A stretch of 64,000 nt of DNA from Variovorax gracilis (GTDB lineage Bacteria; Pseudomonadota; Gammaproteobacteria; Burkholderiales; Burkholderiaceae_C): contig NZ_JASZYF010000007.1 in assembly GCF_030317115.1 (NCBI RefSeq), positions 124,001 to 188,000 on the forward strand. The letters are read 5' to 3'. Numbering within the stretch: position 1 is the stretch's first letter; every line of letters begins with the position of its first letter. The notes beneath the pieces are model-generated. The model was not told the origin of the DNA, did no database searches, and saw nothing but the letters and a program-made list of their open reading frames with translations. The translations under genes were made by a program, and so were the position numbers. Below, one piece after another: positions 26,428-35,975 of this stretch.

Positions 26428-26625
26428 TCACAGCTTGTCGGCGTCGCTCTTGATAGCGTCCTTGGCCTTTTCCTTGACGTCGCCATAGGTTTTCTGCACC
26501 TTGCCGGCCGCCTGATCGAGCACGCCTTCGGTCTGGAGCTTTTCGCTTCCCGTCACCTTGCCGGCGACTTCCTTCACCTTGCCCTTGGCCTCTTCGACAC
26601 GGCCTGCAACTTGGTCCTTGTTCAT
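26428..26625 (-). CDS. CsbD-family stress protein
   Basis: A 65-residue hydrophilic protein (MNKDQVAGRVEEAKGKVKEV, then GKVTGSEKLQTEG and GKVQKTYGDVKEK), matching CsbD, a family induced by general stress in many bacteria. Its biochemical role is unknown. It lies upstream of the BON lipoprotein on the same strand, with a hairpin between them. Confidence 0.92.
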   Translation of the reverse strand: MNKDQVAGRVEEAKGKVKEVAGKVTGSEKLQTEGVLDQAAGKVQKTYGDVKEKAKDAIKSDADKL

Positions 26626-26653
26626 ATCAATTCCTTCGCAAAGTTGGTGAATG

Positions 26654-26671
26654 GTGGTTCGCCCGAACCAC
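26654..26671. repeat. Inverted repeat upstream of the CsbD gene
   Basis: GTGGTTCG and CGAACCAC are separated by CC. The centre is about 37 bp upstream of the CsbD-family ATG, a position that would suit an operator or a leader hairpin. Confidence 0.55.
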
Positions 26672-26696
26672 TGCATTCAATCTAGCGAGGGCATCC

Positions 26697-26720
26697 AGCC
26701 CATGGCCCCCGGCATGGGCT
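26697..26720. repeat. Inverted repeat downstream of the DUF429 gene
   Basis: AGCCCATG (26697-26704) and CATGGGCT (26713-26720) flank GCCCCCGG. It lies 25 bases past the DUF429 stop on the minus strand. It could act as a weak terminator, but no T run follows. Confidence 0.5.
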
Positions 26721-26745
26721 CGACATGCTGTAGGACTCGGGGATG

Positions 26746-27570
26746 TCAGGCTGTCACGATCCAGCCCTCGATCGGATCGATTTCCGCCGGAAGGCCGTAG
26801 CCGTGGCCGGCGCTCGACCTGCGAGACGCGGCCCAGGCCGCTTGCAGCAGGCACAGGGCCGCGTCGATGCAATCCCCTTTGGCGTCGCCGAGCAGCCGTT
26901 CCCGTGCAGCCTTGCTCATGACGAGTCGAAGTTCCAGCCGGGCGGAGCCTCTTTCCAGTGCCTCGATGAGGTCCGCCCTCGCCTTCCGACGCCCTTCGGT
27001 CTGCGAGGCCGCCTCGTCGCTCTTGTAGCTGCGCCGCCCGATCAACTCTCGCGCCAGCAGGCCGGGATAGCCTTCCAGTGCGATGCGCGCGCCGCCCTGA
27101 GCAGGCATATGCAATCCGGGCAGGACGGCGCCCGCATCCAGCAGCCGTGGCACGCCAGCGTGCAGCATGAAGGCGACGGGCGGATTGACCCACTTCATCG
27201 ACGGACTGGAGCCCGCGGGACCGTCCGTGGCCCGGTGTGCGAACTTGCCGCCGACGGGCCGCGCGGCGCAGAAGGCCGCAAAGGTTTCACGGATTTCCGC
27301 TCGGCCGAGTGCCCCGTAGTGCGTGATGAGTGCTGGCCACTGCAGCGGCCAGCCCAAGTGCTCGACCAGTTCGCGCGGCAGCCCGAAGGGAAAGTCGAAT
27401 GCGCCGACCCATGCCGGTGACGCCGCCAGCCAACGACTCCAAGCGTCGAGCGAATCGAAGCACTCGAAGCCTGACAGGGCAACCCGCCCCGACTCCCCGG
27501 TACCGAGCGCGATCACGATCGGCTTGCGCGCGGTCGGCGCACTCGAGAAGTCGCAACCGAGCAGCAACAC
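26746..27570 (-). CDS. DUF429-domain protein
   Basis: A 274-residue soluble protein beginning LLLGCDFSSAPTARKPIVIA, with GAFDFPFGLPRELVEHLGWP near residue 55, and acidic residues near the end (GDAKGDCIDAALCLLQAAW). This layout of Asp residues on strands resembles an RNase-H-like fold, which DUF429 is thought to have, but no activity is established. It lies 15 bases downstream of a BLUF photosensor gene and probably shares its transcript. Confidence 0.75.
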   Translation of the reverse strand: MLLLGCDFSSAPTARKPIVIALGTGESGRVALSGFECFDSLDAWSRWLAASPAWVGAFDFPFGLPRELVEHLGWPLQWPALITHYGALGRAEIRETFAAFCAARPVGGKFAHRATDGPAGSSPSMKWVNPPVAFMLHAGVPRLLDAGAVLPGLHMPAQGGARIALEGYPGLLARELIGRRSYKSDEAASQTEGRRKARADLIEALERGSARLELRLVMSKAARERLLGDAKGDCIDAALCLLQAAWAASRRSSAGHGYGLPAEIDPIEGWIVTA

Positions 27571-27585
27571 CCGGAGGATGGTGAA

Positions 27586-28008
27586 TCAGTGTCGACCGAC
27601 GATGGCTGCGGTCGCCATCAGCTCTTCCAGCAGCGCGAGCGAGACCACGCCCGACACCGAGTACGGATCGAGTTCCGGCCGCTCCGAGTACTTGAGCAAG
27701 GTCGACGCGTTGAGCTTCGACAGGTTGACCTGCCCCATGGTCCACCCGCCGAACCGGCGCTCCGAGATTTCCTCGTAGTGCAGCAGCACCACGTCCTTGT
27801 GCCGGGGATCCCTCTGGATGTGGCCGTACAGTTCGCTGATCGCCATCCGGCCGCCTTCGATGGCCTGCAGGAATACACCCGCGCCATAGCAAAGAATGCC
27901 GGTGATGCCGCAGGCAGGGTTGTGCGAACGCGATTGCGCGAGGATGGCTTCGATGGCGCCCGGGCTCGTGTCCACGGCGCGGCTGGCGTAGAGAAGGCGT
28001 ACGAGCAT
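27586..28008 (-). CDS. BLUF-domain blue-light sensor
   Basis: A 140-residue stand-alone BLUF protein, which binds FAD and senses blue light. The residues needed for the photocycle are present: Y7 in LLYASRA, N30 in SHNPACGITG, Q48 in VFLQAIEG, and W89 and M91 in GGWTMGQ. About 45 C-terminal residues after the core form the usual capping helices. There is no linked output domain, so it must act through a partner protein. It starts 5 bases after the folE stop and precedes DUF429, suggesting one operon. Confidence 0.92.
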   Translation of the reverse strand: MLVRLLYASRAVDTSPGAIEAILAQSRSHNPACGITGILCYGAGVFLQAIEGGRMAISELYGHIQRDPRHKDVVLLHYEEISERRFGGWTMGQVNLSKLNASTLLKYSERPELDPYSVSGVVSLALLEELMATAAIVGRH

Positions 28009-28013
28009 GATGT

Positions 28014-28745
28014 TCAGCGCTTGCGTGGAAGAAGGGAAAGGAATTCGCGGCGAAGGTTCGGGTCCTTCAGGAAGACGCCGCGCATCACCGAATTGATCAT
28101 CTTGCTGTCCATCTCCTTGACGCCGCGCCACTGCATGCAGAAGTGCTCCGCCTCGACCACCAGAGCCAGCCCGTCAGGTTGCGTCCTTTCCTGGATCAGG
28201 TCGGCGAGTTGCACCACCGCTTCTTCCTGGATCTGAGGGCGGCCCATGACCCACTCGGCCAGCCGCGCGTACTTCGACAGGCCGATCACGTTGGTCTTTT
28301 CGTTGGGCATCACACCGATCCACAGCTTGCCGATGATCGGGCAGAAGTGGTGCGAGCAGGCGCTGCGCACGGTGATCGGGCCGACGATCATCAGCTCGTT
28401 GAGATGCTCGGCATTGGGAAACTCCGTGAGCGAGGGCTGCGCGACGTAGCGGCCCTTGAACACCTCGTTGAGGTACATCTTCGCGACGCGGCGGGCAGTG
28501 TTGCCGGTGTTGTGGTCGTTGTCGAGATCGATCACCAGGCTTTCCAGCACGTGCTTCATCTTGCCTTCGACTTCGTCGAGCAGATGCTCGAGCTCGCCGG
28601 GCTCGATGAACTCGGCGATGTTGTCGTTGGCATTGAAGCGCTTGCGGGCGGCGAGCAGGCGCTCGCGGATCTTCACGGACACGGGTGTGCCCTCGTCTTC
28701 AGCCCCTTCCGCGGGGCGCCTCGCGGCGTCGATGGTCCTAAGCAT
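28014..28745 (-). CDS. folE: GTP cyclohydrolase I
   Basis: A 243-residue enzyme turning GTP into 7,8-dihydroneopterin triphosphate, the first step of folate and pterin synthesis. Zinc and active-site residues appear in SACSHHFCPIIG and EAEHFCMQWRGV, with NVIGLSKYARLAEWVMGRPQ between. The core departs from the E. coli form: extra cysteine in CSHHFC and FVT-like residues absent. Still, the ligand Cys-His-Cys set is complete. The N-terminal 40 residues are variable. It heads a folE-BLUF-DUF429 run. Confidence 0.9.
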   Translation of the reverse strand: MLRTIDAARRPAEGAEDEGTPVSVKIRERLLAARKRFNANDNIAEFIEPGELEHLLDEVEGKMKHVLESLVIDLDNDHNTGNTARRVAKMYLNEVFKGRYVAQPSLTEFPNAEHLNELMIVGPITVRSACSHHFCPIIGKLWIGVMPNEKTNVIGLSKYARLAEWVMGRPQIQEEAVVQLADLIQERTQPDGLALVVEAEHFCMQWRGVKEMDSKMINSVMRGVFLKDPNLRREFLSLLPRKR

Positions 28746-28815
28746 GGGTGCATCCTAACAGCGAATGGATGGAAGGCGATTACCCCTACAACGCCCTACC
28801 CGCCTCACCGTATTG

Positions 28816-29574
28816 CTATTGTTTTGATAGCGAAAAGTCGGTCACAAGCGGCAGGTGATCGGACATGCGGGCCCAGATGGAACCGCGCGGCACGGTGCAT
28901 GCGACAGGCTCCAGTTGACGGCCGTAGATGAAGTCGAGTTGCGCGACCGGCAGGCGCGAAGGATAGGTCAGGATCCGCGGCCCGCGCAGGTCGCTCGAAT
29001 CGCGCATGCCCATGGCGTTCATCGCATAGCGCATGCGCGCACCCCAGTCGTTGAAGTCGCCGGCCACGATCAACGGCTCCCCGGCCGGGATCTCGCGCTC
29101 GATGAACTCGCGCAGTTGGGCGACCTGCCGAATGCGGCTGCCCTTGATCAAGCCCAGGTGCACCACGATGGCGTGCACCGGCGTGCCGTCGAGATCGATC
29201 GCCACGTGAAGGAGCCCGCGCTGTTCGAAGCGGTGGTCCGAGATGTCCTCGTGGGTCTTGCGCAGCACGGGCCAGCGTGTGAGCAGCGCATTGCCGTGCT
29301 CGCCGTGCCGGGTGATGGCGTTCGTCTCGTAGACCGCGGTGTAGCCCTCGGGCGCGAGGAAGTCCGCCTGCGGCAGTTCGGGCCAGTGCCGGAATCGAGC
29401 CGCGGCCTGGCGGTTCATCTTGCGCACCTCCTGCAGGCACACGATGTCCGCATCGAGTTGCTCGATGGCATGGCCCAGGTTGTGGATTTCGAGGCGACGC
29501 GCCGGCCCGATGCCTTGCACACCCTTGTGGATGTTGTAGGTGGCCACACGGAAGACGTTCGCCGGCGAATTCAT
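28816..29574 (-). CDS. Endonuclease/exonuclease/phosphatase-family protein
   Basis: A 252-residue metal-dependent hydrolase. The fold's motifs are FRVATYNIHKGVQGI, Glu in VCLQEVRKM, VVHLGLIKGSR, GDFNDWG and the closing SDHLPLVTDFSL. It may act on nucleic acid or a phospholipid head group. It resembles the group often found beside cardiolipin synthase genes, but no such gene is here. It is the last gene of the fmdB-aspS-nudB operon; its ATG overlaps the nudB stop in ATGA. Confidence 0.85.
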   Translation of the reverse strand: MNSPANVFRVATYNIHKGVQGIGPARRLEIHNLGHAIEQLDADIVCLQEVRKMNRQAAARFRHWPELPQADFLAPEGYTAVYETNAITRHGEHGNALLTRWPVLRKTHEDISDHRFEQRGLLHVAIDLDGTPVHAIVVHLGLIKGSRIRQVAQLREFIEREIPAGEPLIVAGDFNDWGARMRYAMNAMGMRDSSDLRGPRILTYPSRLPVAQLDFIYGRQLEPVACTVPRGSIWARMSDHLPLVTDFSLSKQ

Positions 29575-30038
29575 CGGGCAAATTGTGGCAGGAGCAGGAT
29601 CGCTTCGGCGTTCGACGGGGAAAAACAGGCATCCGCCGCATCGCGGTACGGCAGCCATTTCCAGGCGGTGTGCTCCCGCGGGTCCAGCCGCGGCGTCACC
29701 CGCTCCGGTACGCACAGGCCGAACAGATGCTCGGTGTTGTGGGTGATGCCGGGCGCATAGCGGGCACGCCACCGGGGGTAGATCTCGTAGATGTTCTGCA
29801 GTTGCCAGTCGATGAGCTTCGCGGCGAGTTCACTGCCCTCGCCGCAGAGAATGCCCGTCTCCTCCTCGACCTCGCGCGCAGCGGTGAGGCCCAGCGGCTC
29901 GTCCGCCACATCCTTGCTGCCGGTGACCGACTGCCAGAATTCGTCGGCGTCGGCACGCCGGATCAGCAGCACGTCGAGCGCTGGCGTGTGGATCACGACC
30001 AGCACCGACTCGGGGATTTTCCAGGGGCGCTCGCTCAT
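29571..30038 (-). CDS. nudB: Dihydroneopterin triphosphate diphosphatase
   Basis: A 155-residue Nudix hydrolase that removes pyrophosphate from dihydroneopterin triphosphate, the step after FolE. It starts KIPESVLVVIHTPALDVLLI and has FWQSVTGSKD ahead of the Nudix box. The box ends AAREVEEETGI and has one extra residue between its Gly and first Glu. HNTEHLFGLCVPERV further along is typical of NudB. It lies 19 bases after aspS. folE is 0.8 kb away but separated by the EEP gene. Confidence 0.88.
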   Translation of the reverse strand: MSERPWKIPESVLVVIHTPALDVLLIRRADADEFWQSVTGSKDVADEPLGLTAAREVEEETGILCGEGSELAAKLIDWQLQNIYEIYPRWRARYAPGITHNTEHLFGLCVPERVTPRLDPREHTAWKWLPYRDAADACFSPSNAEAILLLPQFAR

Positions 30039-30057
30039 GCTTGCGACCCCTGGCCGA

Positions 30058-31857
30058 TCACGCTGCGGGTTGCGCGTTGCGCAGCTTGATGTGCAGTTCG
30101 CGCAACTGCTTTTCGTCGACCGGGCTTGGCGCCTGCGTCAGCAAGTCCTGCGCGCGCTGGGTCTTGGGGAAGGCGATCACGTCGCGGATCGATTCCGCGC
30201 CGCTCAGCAACATCACCAGCCGGTCGAGACCGATCGCGATGCCGCCGTGCGGGGGCGCGCCGTACTGCAACGCGTCCAGCAGGAAGCCGAACTTGTTCTG
30301 TGCGTCCTCGGCGCTGATCTTCAGCGCGCGGAACACCTTGCTCTGCACTTCCTCGCGGTGGATACGCACGGAGCCGCCGCCCATCTCGATGCCGTTGAGC
30401 ACCATGTCATAGGCCTTGGCGATGCACTTCTCGGGGGCCGTGTCCATGAGGTCTTCATGGCCGTCCTTCGGCGCGGTGAACGGGTGATGCACCGCCGACC
30501 AGCGCTGTCCTTCCTCGTCGAACTCGAACATCGGGAAGTCGACCACCCACAACGGTGCCCAGCGGTCTTCGAACAGGCCGTTCTTCTTGCCGAATGCGCT
30601 GTGGCCGATCTTCACGCGGAGCGCGCCGATCGCGTCGTTGACGACCTTGGACTTGTCGGCGCCAAAGAAGATGATGTCGCCGTTTCGAGCGCCCGTGCGC
30701 GCGATGATCTCGGCCAGCGACGCGTCGTTGAGGTTCTTGACGATGGGGCTCTGAAGGCCTTCGCGGCCCTGCTCTGCATCGTTGACCTTGATGTAGGCCA
30801 GGCCCTTGGCGCCGTAGATCTTGACGAACTCCGTGTAGGCGTCGATGTCGCCGCGCGACATGCCGCCTTCGCCGCCTCCACCAGGCACACGCAGCGCAAC
30901 GACGCGGCCGCCGGGCGTGCTTGCCGCCTGCTCGAACACCTTGAACTCGACATTGCGCATCACGTCGGTCAGTTCGGTGAATTCGAGCTTGACGCGCAAG
31001 TCGGGCTTGTCCGAGCCGTACTTGAACATCGCGTCGCCGTAGCTCATCACCGGGAACGGCGGCAGTTCGACCTCGGCAGCGGCGCGGAAGACCTTGCGGA
31101 TCATGCCTTCGAACATCTCGCGGATCTCTTCCTCGGCCATGAACGAGGTTTCGATGTCGATCTGCGTGAATTCGGGCTGGCGGTCGGCGCGCAGGTCTTC
31201 GTCGCGGAAGCACTTGACGATCTGGTAGTAGCGGTCATAGCCGGCCACCATCAGCAGTTGCTTGAAGAGCTGTGGCGATTGCGGCAGAGCGAAGAAGCTG
31301 CCATCGTGCACGCGGCTCGGCACCAGGTAGTCGCGCGCGCCTTCCGGCGTGGACTTGCCCAGCATCGGCGTCTCGATGTCGATGAAGCCGTTGGCATCGA
31401 GGAACTTGCGCGCCTCCATCGTGACCTTGTAGCGCAGCATCATGTTGCGCTGCATCACGGGGCGGCGCAGGTCCAGCACGCGGTGCGTGAGGCGCGTCGT
31501 TTCCGAAAGGTTGTCGTCGTCCAGCAGGAAGGGGGGCGTCACCGATGGGTTCAGCACCTTCATCTCGTGGCAGAGCACTTCGATCTTGCCGCTCTTGAGG
31601 TTGTCGTTGACGGTGCCTTCCGGCCGCGCGCGCACCAGACCGGTCACCTGCACGCAGAACTCGTTGCGCAGGCCTTCGGCGGCGGCGAAGGTCGCGGCGC
31701 GATCCGGGTCGCACACGACCTGGACGTAGCCCTCGCGGTCGCGCAGGTCGATGAAGATCACGCCACCATGGTCACGCCGGCGATTGACCCAGCCGCAAAG
31801 GGTGACGGTTTGGTCCAGGAGGGCTTCGGTCACGAGACCGCAATAGATTGAACGCAT
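30058..31857 (-). CDS. aspS: Aspartyl-tRNA synthetase
   Basis: A 599-residue class II synthetase. It has an N-terminal OB-fold anticodon-binding domain ([20 protein letters not shown]), motif 2 around [20 protein letters not shown], a bacterial GAD insertion (about 285-420) and motif 3 as [15 protein letters not shown]. Whether it also charges tRNA-Asn cannot be read from this alone. The start at 31857 (MRSIYCGLV) is preferred over the ATG six bases upstream, because family homology begins there. Confidence 0.96.
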   Translation of the reverse strand: MRSIYCGLVTEALLDQTVTLCGWVNRRRDHGGVIFIDLRDREGYVQVVCDPDRAATFAAAEGLRNEFCVQVTGLVRARPEGTVNDNLKSGKIEVLCHEMKVLNPSVTPPFLLDDDNLSETTRLTHRVLDLRRPVMQRNMMLRYKVTMEARKFLDANGFIDIETPMLGKSTPEGARDYLVPSRVHDGSFFALPQSPQLFKQLLMVAGYDRYYQIVKCFRDEDLRADRQPEFTQIDIETSFMAEEEIREMFEGMIRKVFRAAAEVELPPFPVMSYGDAMFKYGSDKPDLRVKLEFTELTDVMRNVEFKVFEQAASTPGGRVVALRVPGGGGEGGMSRGDIDAYTEFVKIYGAKGLAYIKVNDAEQGREGLQSPIVKNLNDASLAEIIARTGARNGDIIFFGADKSKVVNDAIGALRVKIGHSAFGKKNGLFEDRWAPLWVVDFPMFEFDEEGQRWSAVHHPFTAPKDGHEDLMDTAPEKCIAKAYDMVLNGIEMGGGSVRIHREEVQSKVFRALKISAEDAQNKFGFLLDALQYGAPPHGGIAIGLDRLVMLLSGAESIRDVIAFPKTQRAQDLLTQAPSPVDEKQLRELHIKLRNAQPAA

Positions 31858-31894
31858 GGGCATAGATGAATTCCGGGCGCCGGGTGGCGCGTGA

Positions 31895-32515
31895 TTATTT
31901 GATCGCGATCGTTGCGGGGCCGCCGGGAACGACAACCCCCATCGAGACGATGTACTTGAGCGCGTCGTCCACGCTCATCTTGAGTTCGATGCAGTCGCTG
32001 CGCTTGAGCATCACGAAATAGCCGCCCGTGGGATTGGGCGTGGTCGGCACGTAGACGCCGAGGTAATCGCCGCCGCCGAGGTGGGTCAGGACTTCGTGGC
32101 CGGGCGTGCCGGTCACGAAGGCAATGGTCCAGACGCCTTCACGCGGCCACTGCACCAGCACCGCGGTGCGGAACGCGTTGCCGTTCTCGGAGAACAGCGT
32201 GTCGGAGACCTGCTTGACGCTGGAGTAGATCGAGCGAACGACCGGAATGCGGCGGACGACCGCATCGCCCCAGCCGAGCAGGCGCTTGCCGACGAAATTG
32301 CTGGCGATGGCGCCGACCGACAGCAGGATGGCCAGCGTCAGCAGTACGCCGAGCCCGCGCACCTTGTGCTCGGTGAGGTACTGCTGCCAGTCCTCGGGCA
32401 GCAGCCACAGCGTCTGGTCCAGCGTGCCGATGATCCAGTTCAGCACGCCCAGCGTGATGACCAGCGGAACGATGACCAGCAAGCCGGACAGCAGCCATTT
32501 GCGCAAGGCGAGCAT
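31895..32515 (-). CDS. DUF502 family membrane protein
   Basis: A 206-residue inner-membrane protein with two helices near the start ([20 protein letters not shown] and [20 protein letters not shown]), then a soluble domain with [20 protein letters not shown] and [19 protein letters not shown], both hallmarks of DUF502. Function unknown. It lies between fmdB and aspS, a fixed order in Burkholderiales. Confidence 0.9.
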   Translation of the reverse strand: MLALRKWLLSGLLVIVPLVITLGVLNWIIGTLDQTLWLLPEDWQQYLTEHKVRGLGVLLTLAILLSVGAIASNFVGKRLLGWGDAVVRRIPVVRSIYSSVKQVSDTLFSENGNAFRTAVLVQWPREGVWTIAFVTGTPGHEVLTHLGGGDYLGVYVPTTPNPTGGYFVMLKRSDCIELKMSVDDALKYIVSMGVVVPGGPATIAIK

Positions 32516-32524
32516 GGCGGGATC

Positions 32525-32863
32525 TCAGTCGGTGCTGGATGAGGGTGCCGCCGCGGGCGCCGGGGCAGGCGCCGGCGATGGTGCGGTCGCGGGCGCGTCA
32601 GCCGTCTTGGCAGCGCCGCCTTCGGCGGACGGGGCCGGGCTGGTGCTCGCACCGTTGCTGTCGCCGCCCTTCTTGCCCCCGCCGTCGCGGAAATCAGTCA
32701 CATACCAGCCCGAACCCTTGAGCTGGAAGCCGGCGGCGGTGAGCTGCTTGCTGAACGCGTTCGCGCTGCAAGCCGGGCACTCCGAGAGCGGAGCGTCGGA
32801 CATTTTCTGCAGCACGTCCTTGGCAAAGCCGCAGGCGCTGCACTTGTAGGCGTAGATAGGCAT
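32525..32863 (-). CDS. FmdB-family zinc-ribbon protein
   Basis: A 112-residue protein. Residues 1-40 are the FmdB zinc ribbon, with C8/C11 and C29/C32 pairs. The last 50 residues are a disordered Ser/Ala/Pro tail (APAPAPAAAPSS) unlike the ribbon. It is the first gene of the DUF502-aspS-nudB operon; a TATAAT element sits 50 bases upstream. Its role is unknown. Confidence 0.9.
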   Translation of the reverse strand: MPIYAYKCSACGFAKDVLQKMSDAPLSECPACSANAFSKQLTAAGFQLKGSGWYVTDFRDGGGKKGGDSNGASTSPAPSAEGGAAKTADAPATAPSPAPAPAPAAAPSSSTD

Positions 32864-32912
32864 GGGATGGGGGGGCGAAATGGGCGGCCGGCGGCCGCTC
32901 GCAAAGCCCTCG

Positions 32913-32918
32913 ATTATA
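32913..32918 (-). promoter_or_regulatory. -10 element of the fmdB-aspS operon
   Basis: A perfect TATAAT on the minus strand, 50 bases upstream of the fmdB ATG. The -35 region is GC-rich and poor. Initiation would fall near 32906. Confidence 0.55.
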
Positions 32919-32945
32919 AGGGGCCCCCTCCCGCCCTCGCGCGGA

Positions 32946-34394
32946 TCAGGCCGGATCGACAGCCAGCGGACGGTGCGGCGTACGTGTATTCGACACCCAC
33001 TGCGGCGCCAGCGAGCCGGCCACCATCCCGCCAAACGAGGCCAACAGGCCCGCGAGTTGGGCCGGGAATTCCTTGCCCCAGGGCATGGCCAGGAACAGCA
33101 GCCAGATGCCGATGCCGAGCACCACCGCCGCCACCGCGCCCTGGGTGGTCGCGCGCTGCCAGTACAGGCCGCACACCAGCGGCACGAACGCACCCACCAG
33201 CGGCACCTGGTACGCGCCCGACACCAGCTCGTAGATCGGGGTGCCCTGCATCCGGATCGCATAAGTCAGCACCGCCGCGCTGAACAGCAGCACCGTGATG
33301 CGCATGGTCATCAGGTTGGCCTTGTCGCTGCCCGCCGGCCGGAACTGGCGCCAGATGTTTTCGGTGAAGGTCACGCTCGGCGCAAGCAACGTCGCGGAAG
33401 CCGTCGACTTGATGGCCGACAGCAGCGCCCCGAAGAACAGCACCTGCATCACGAAGGGCATCTTCTCGAGCACCAGCGTCGGCAGGACCTTCTGCGGATC
33501 GTCCTTGAGCAACGTGGCGGTTTCCTCCGGCATGATGAGCAGGGCGCTCGCCACCAGGAACATTGGCACGAAGGCGAACAGGATGTAGGCGACGCCACCG
33601 ATGACCGGTCCGCGCGTCGCGGACTTGACGCTGTTGGCCGACATCACGCGCTGGAACACGTCCTGCTGCGGAATCGAGCCCAGCATCATGGTGATGGCCG
33701 CCGCGAAGAAGAAGACCATGTCCTTCAGGTTCGGCTCGGGCCAGAACTTGAAGAGATCCTTGCTGACCGCGAAGGCCACCACCCTGTCGGCGCCGCCGGC
33801 CATGTTGCCGGCGAAGACGGCAATCACCGCCAAGCCCAGCACCAGGATGATCATCTGGATGAAGTCGGTCACGGCGACCGACCACATGCCGCCGAAGAGC
33901 GTGTAGGCCAGGATCGAAACGACCCCGATCACCATGCCCATCGGAACGCTGATAGCCCCGCCGGACAACACGTTGAACACCAGCCCCAGCGCCGTGACCT
34001 GGGCCGACACCCAGCCAAGGTAGCTCAGCATGATGATCAGGGAGCAGGCAATCTCGATGGTGCGGCCGAAGCGTTCGCGGTAGTAGTCGCTGATCGTCAG
34101 CAGCGTCATGCGGTACAGCTTGCCCGCGAAGAACAGGCCGACCAGGATCAGGCAGGTGCCGGCGCCGAAGGGGTCCTCGATCACGCCGTTCAGGCCGCCT
34201 TCGATGAACTTGGCCGGGATGCCGAGCACGGTCTCGGAGCCGAACCACGTGGCGAAGGTGGTGGTCACGATCATGTACAGGGGCAGATGGCGCCCGGCGA
34301 TCGCGAAGTCGGTGGTGTTCTTGACGCGCTTGGCCGCATACAGGCCGATCGCGATGGTGACGAGCAGGTAGACGATGACCAGGGTCAACAGCAC
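32946..34394 (-). CDS. Sodium:solute symporter (SSS family)
   Basis: A 482-residue inner-membrane transporter with about thirteen hydrophobic segments. SSS marks are DFAIAGRHLPLYMIVTTTFATWFGSET near residue 28, then GGMWSVAVTDFIQMIILVLG and the sodium-site segment GALLSAIKSTASATLLAPS. It probably imports an organic solute with sodium; the substrate is unknown. It lies 15 bases after ubiB, so it may be transcribed with the ubiquinone genes. Confidence 0.88.
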   Translation of the reverse strand: MLLTLVIVYLLVTIAIGLYAAKRVKNTTDFAIAGRHLPLYMIVTTTFATWFGSETVLGIPAKFIEGGLNGVIEDPFGAGTCLILVGLFFAGKLYRMTLLTISDYYRERFGRTIEIACSLIIMLSYLGWVSAQVTALGLVFNVLSGGAISVPMGMVIGVVSILAYTLFGGMWSVAVTDFIQMIILVLGLAVIAVFAGNMAGGADRVVAFAVSKDLFKFWPEPNLKDMVFFFAAAITMMLGSIPQQDVFQRVMSANSVKSATRGPVIGGVAYILFAFVPMFLVASALLIMPEETATLLKDDPQKVLPTLVLEKMPFVMQVLFFGALLSAIKSTASATLLAPSVTFTENIWRQFRPAGSDKANLMTMRITVLLFSAAVLTYAIRMQGTPIYELVSGAYQVPLVGAFVPLVCGLYWQRATTQGAVAAVVLGIGIWLLFLAMPWGKEFPAQLAGLLASFGGMVAGSLAPQWVSNTRTPHRPLAVDPA

Positions 34395-34409
34395 GGCAAA
34401 TTCTCCAAA

Positions 34410-35975
34410 TCAGAAAAGACGCACGCGCACCAGCACCTGCATCGCGATCAACCCCAATACAAAACCTATGCCACCGTAGATGATCGCCTGCAGGAGACGG
34501 TTCGTACGCTTCTGAGCAGCCAGCAGCTCCATCAGTTCGCGGCGGTGGTCCGCGGGCCGATTTTCCAGGAAATCGTGCATGAGCCGCGGCAATTGCGGCA
34601 GCAATTTGGCGTAGCGCGGCGCCTCGGCGCGCAGTTGCTCGAAGAGCTTGCGCGGGCCGATCTGCTCGCTCATCCACTTTTCCAGGAAGGGTTTGGCGGT
34701 GTTCCAGAGGTCGAGCTCGGGGTCGAGCTGGCGCCCCAGACCCTCGATGTTGAGCAGGGTCTTCTGCAGCAGCACGAGTTGCGGCTGGATCTCGACGTGG
34801 AAGCGGCGGGAGGTCTGGAACAGGCGCATCAGCACCATGCCCAGCGAGATCTCCTTGAGCGGCCGGTCGAAGTACGGCTCGCACACCGTGCGGATCGCTG
34901 CCTCGAGTTCGTCGATGCGCGTGCCGATCGGCACCCAGCCGCTTTCGAGGTGAAGCTCGGCGACGCGCTTGTAATCGCGCCGGAAGAAGGCCACGAAGTT
35001 CTGCGCGAGGTATTCCTTGTCGGACTCGGTCAGCGTGCCGATGATGCCGAAATCGAGCGACACGTAGCGCCCGAAAGTCTCTGGCGCCAGGCTCACCTGG
35101 ATGTTGCCCGGGTGCATGTCGGCGTGGAAGAAGCCGTCGCGGAACACCTGGGTGAAGAAGATGGTGACGCCGTCGCGCGCGAGCTTCGGGATGTCGACGC
35201 CGGCGGCCCGCAGGCGGTCGAGCTGCGCGATCGGCACGCCTTTCATGCGCTCCATCACGATCACTTCCGGGTGGCAGAAGTCCCAGAACATCTCGGGAAT
35301 CATCACCAGCTTCAGCGGCTCCATGTTGCGGCGCAACTGCGCCGCATTGGCCGCCTCACGCACGAGATCGAGTTCGTCGTGGAGGTACTTGTCGAACTCT
35401 GCAACCACCTCGCGTGGCTTCAGGCGCTTGCCGTCGGCCGAGAGGTTTTCGACCCAGCCGGCCATCATGGCCATGAGCGCAAGGTCCTTCTCGATCACGT
35501 CGCGCATGCCCGGCCGCAGCACCTTGACCGCGGCCTCGCGCACCGTGCCGTTGCTCACGCGCACGGTCGCGAAGTGCACCTGTGCGATCGACGCGCTCGC
35601 CACAGGTGTCTCGTCGAACTGCACGAAGATGTCGCTGACCGGCCGGCGGAATGCGCGCTCAATGGTGGCGATCGCCACCTTCGACGGAAAGGGAGGAACG
35701 CGATCCTGCAGCCAGGCCAGCTCGTCGGCGATGTCGGCCGGCAGCAGGTCGCGCCGGGTGGAAAGCACCTGGCCGAACTTGACGAAGATCGGGCCGAGCC
35801 GCTCCAGCGCCTCGCGCAGGCGCTGGCCGCGCGGCGCGTCGAGCTTCCGTCCCACCGAGACGATGCGGGCCACCACGCGCAGCCACGGCTTCTGGAAACT
35901 GGTGAGGACGAGTTCGTCCAGGCCGTAGCGGAGCGCGACCCAGACGATGAAGATGCCGCGATAGACGCGGCTCAT
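34410..35975 (-). CDS. ubiB: Ubiquinone biosynthesis kinase-like protein UbiB
   Basis: A 521-residue atypical (ABC1/ADCK) kinase needed for coenzyme Q synthesis. It has the KxGQ motif in [16 protein letters not shown] near residue 67, [10 protein letters not shown], the [11 protein letters not shown] catalytic region and DFGIIGTL. Two C-terminal membrane helices end the protein ([20 protein letters not shown]). The start overlaps the ubiJ stop in ATGA. Confidence 0.96.
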   Translation of the reverse strand: MSRVYRGIFIVWVALRYGLDELVLTSFQKPWLRVVARIVSVGRKLDAPRGQRLREALERLGPIFVKFGQVLSTRRDLLPADIADELAWLQDRVPPFPSKVAIATIERAFRRPVSDIFVQFDETPVASASIAQVHFATVRVSNGTVREAAVKVLRPGMRDVIEKDLALMAMMAGWVENLSADGKRLKPREVVAEFDKYLHDELDLVREAANAAQLRRNMEPLKLVMIPEMFWDFCHPEVIVMERMKGVPIAQLDRLRAAGVDIPKLARDGVTIFFTQVFRDGFFHADMHPGNIQVSLAPETFGRYVSLDFGIIGTLTESDKEYLAQNFVAFFRRDYKRVAELHLESGWVPIGTRIDELEAAIRTVCEPYFDRPLKEISLGMVLMRLFQTSRRFHVEIQPQLVLLQKTLLNIEGLGRQLDPELDLWNTAKPFLEKWMSEQIGPRKLFEQLRAEAPRYAKLLPQLPRLMHDFLENRPADHRRELMELLAAQKRTNRLLQAIIYGGIGFVLGLIAMQVLVRVRLF

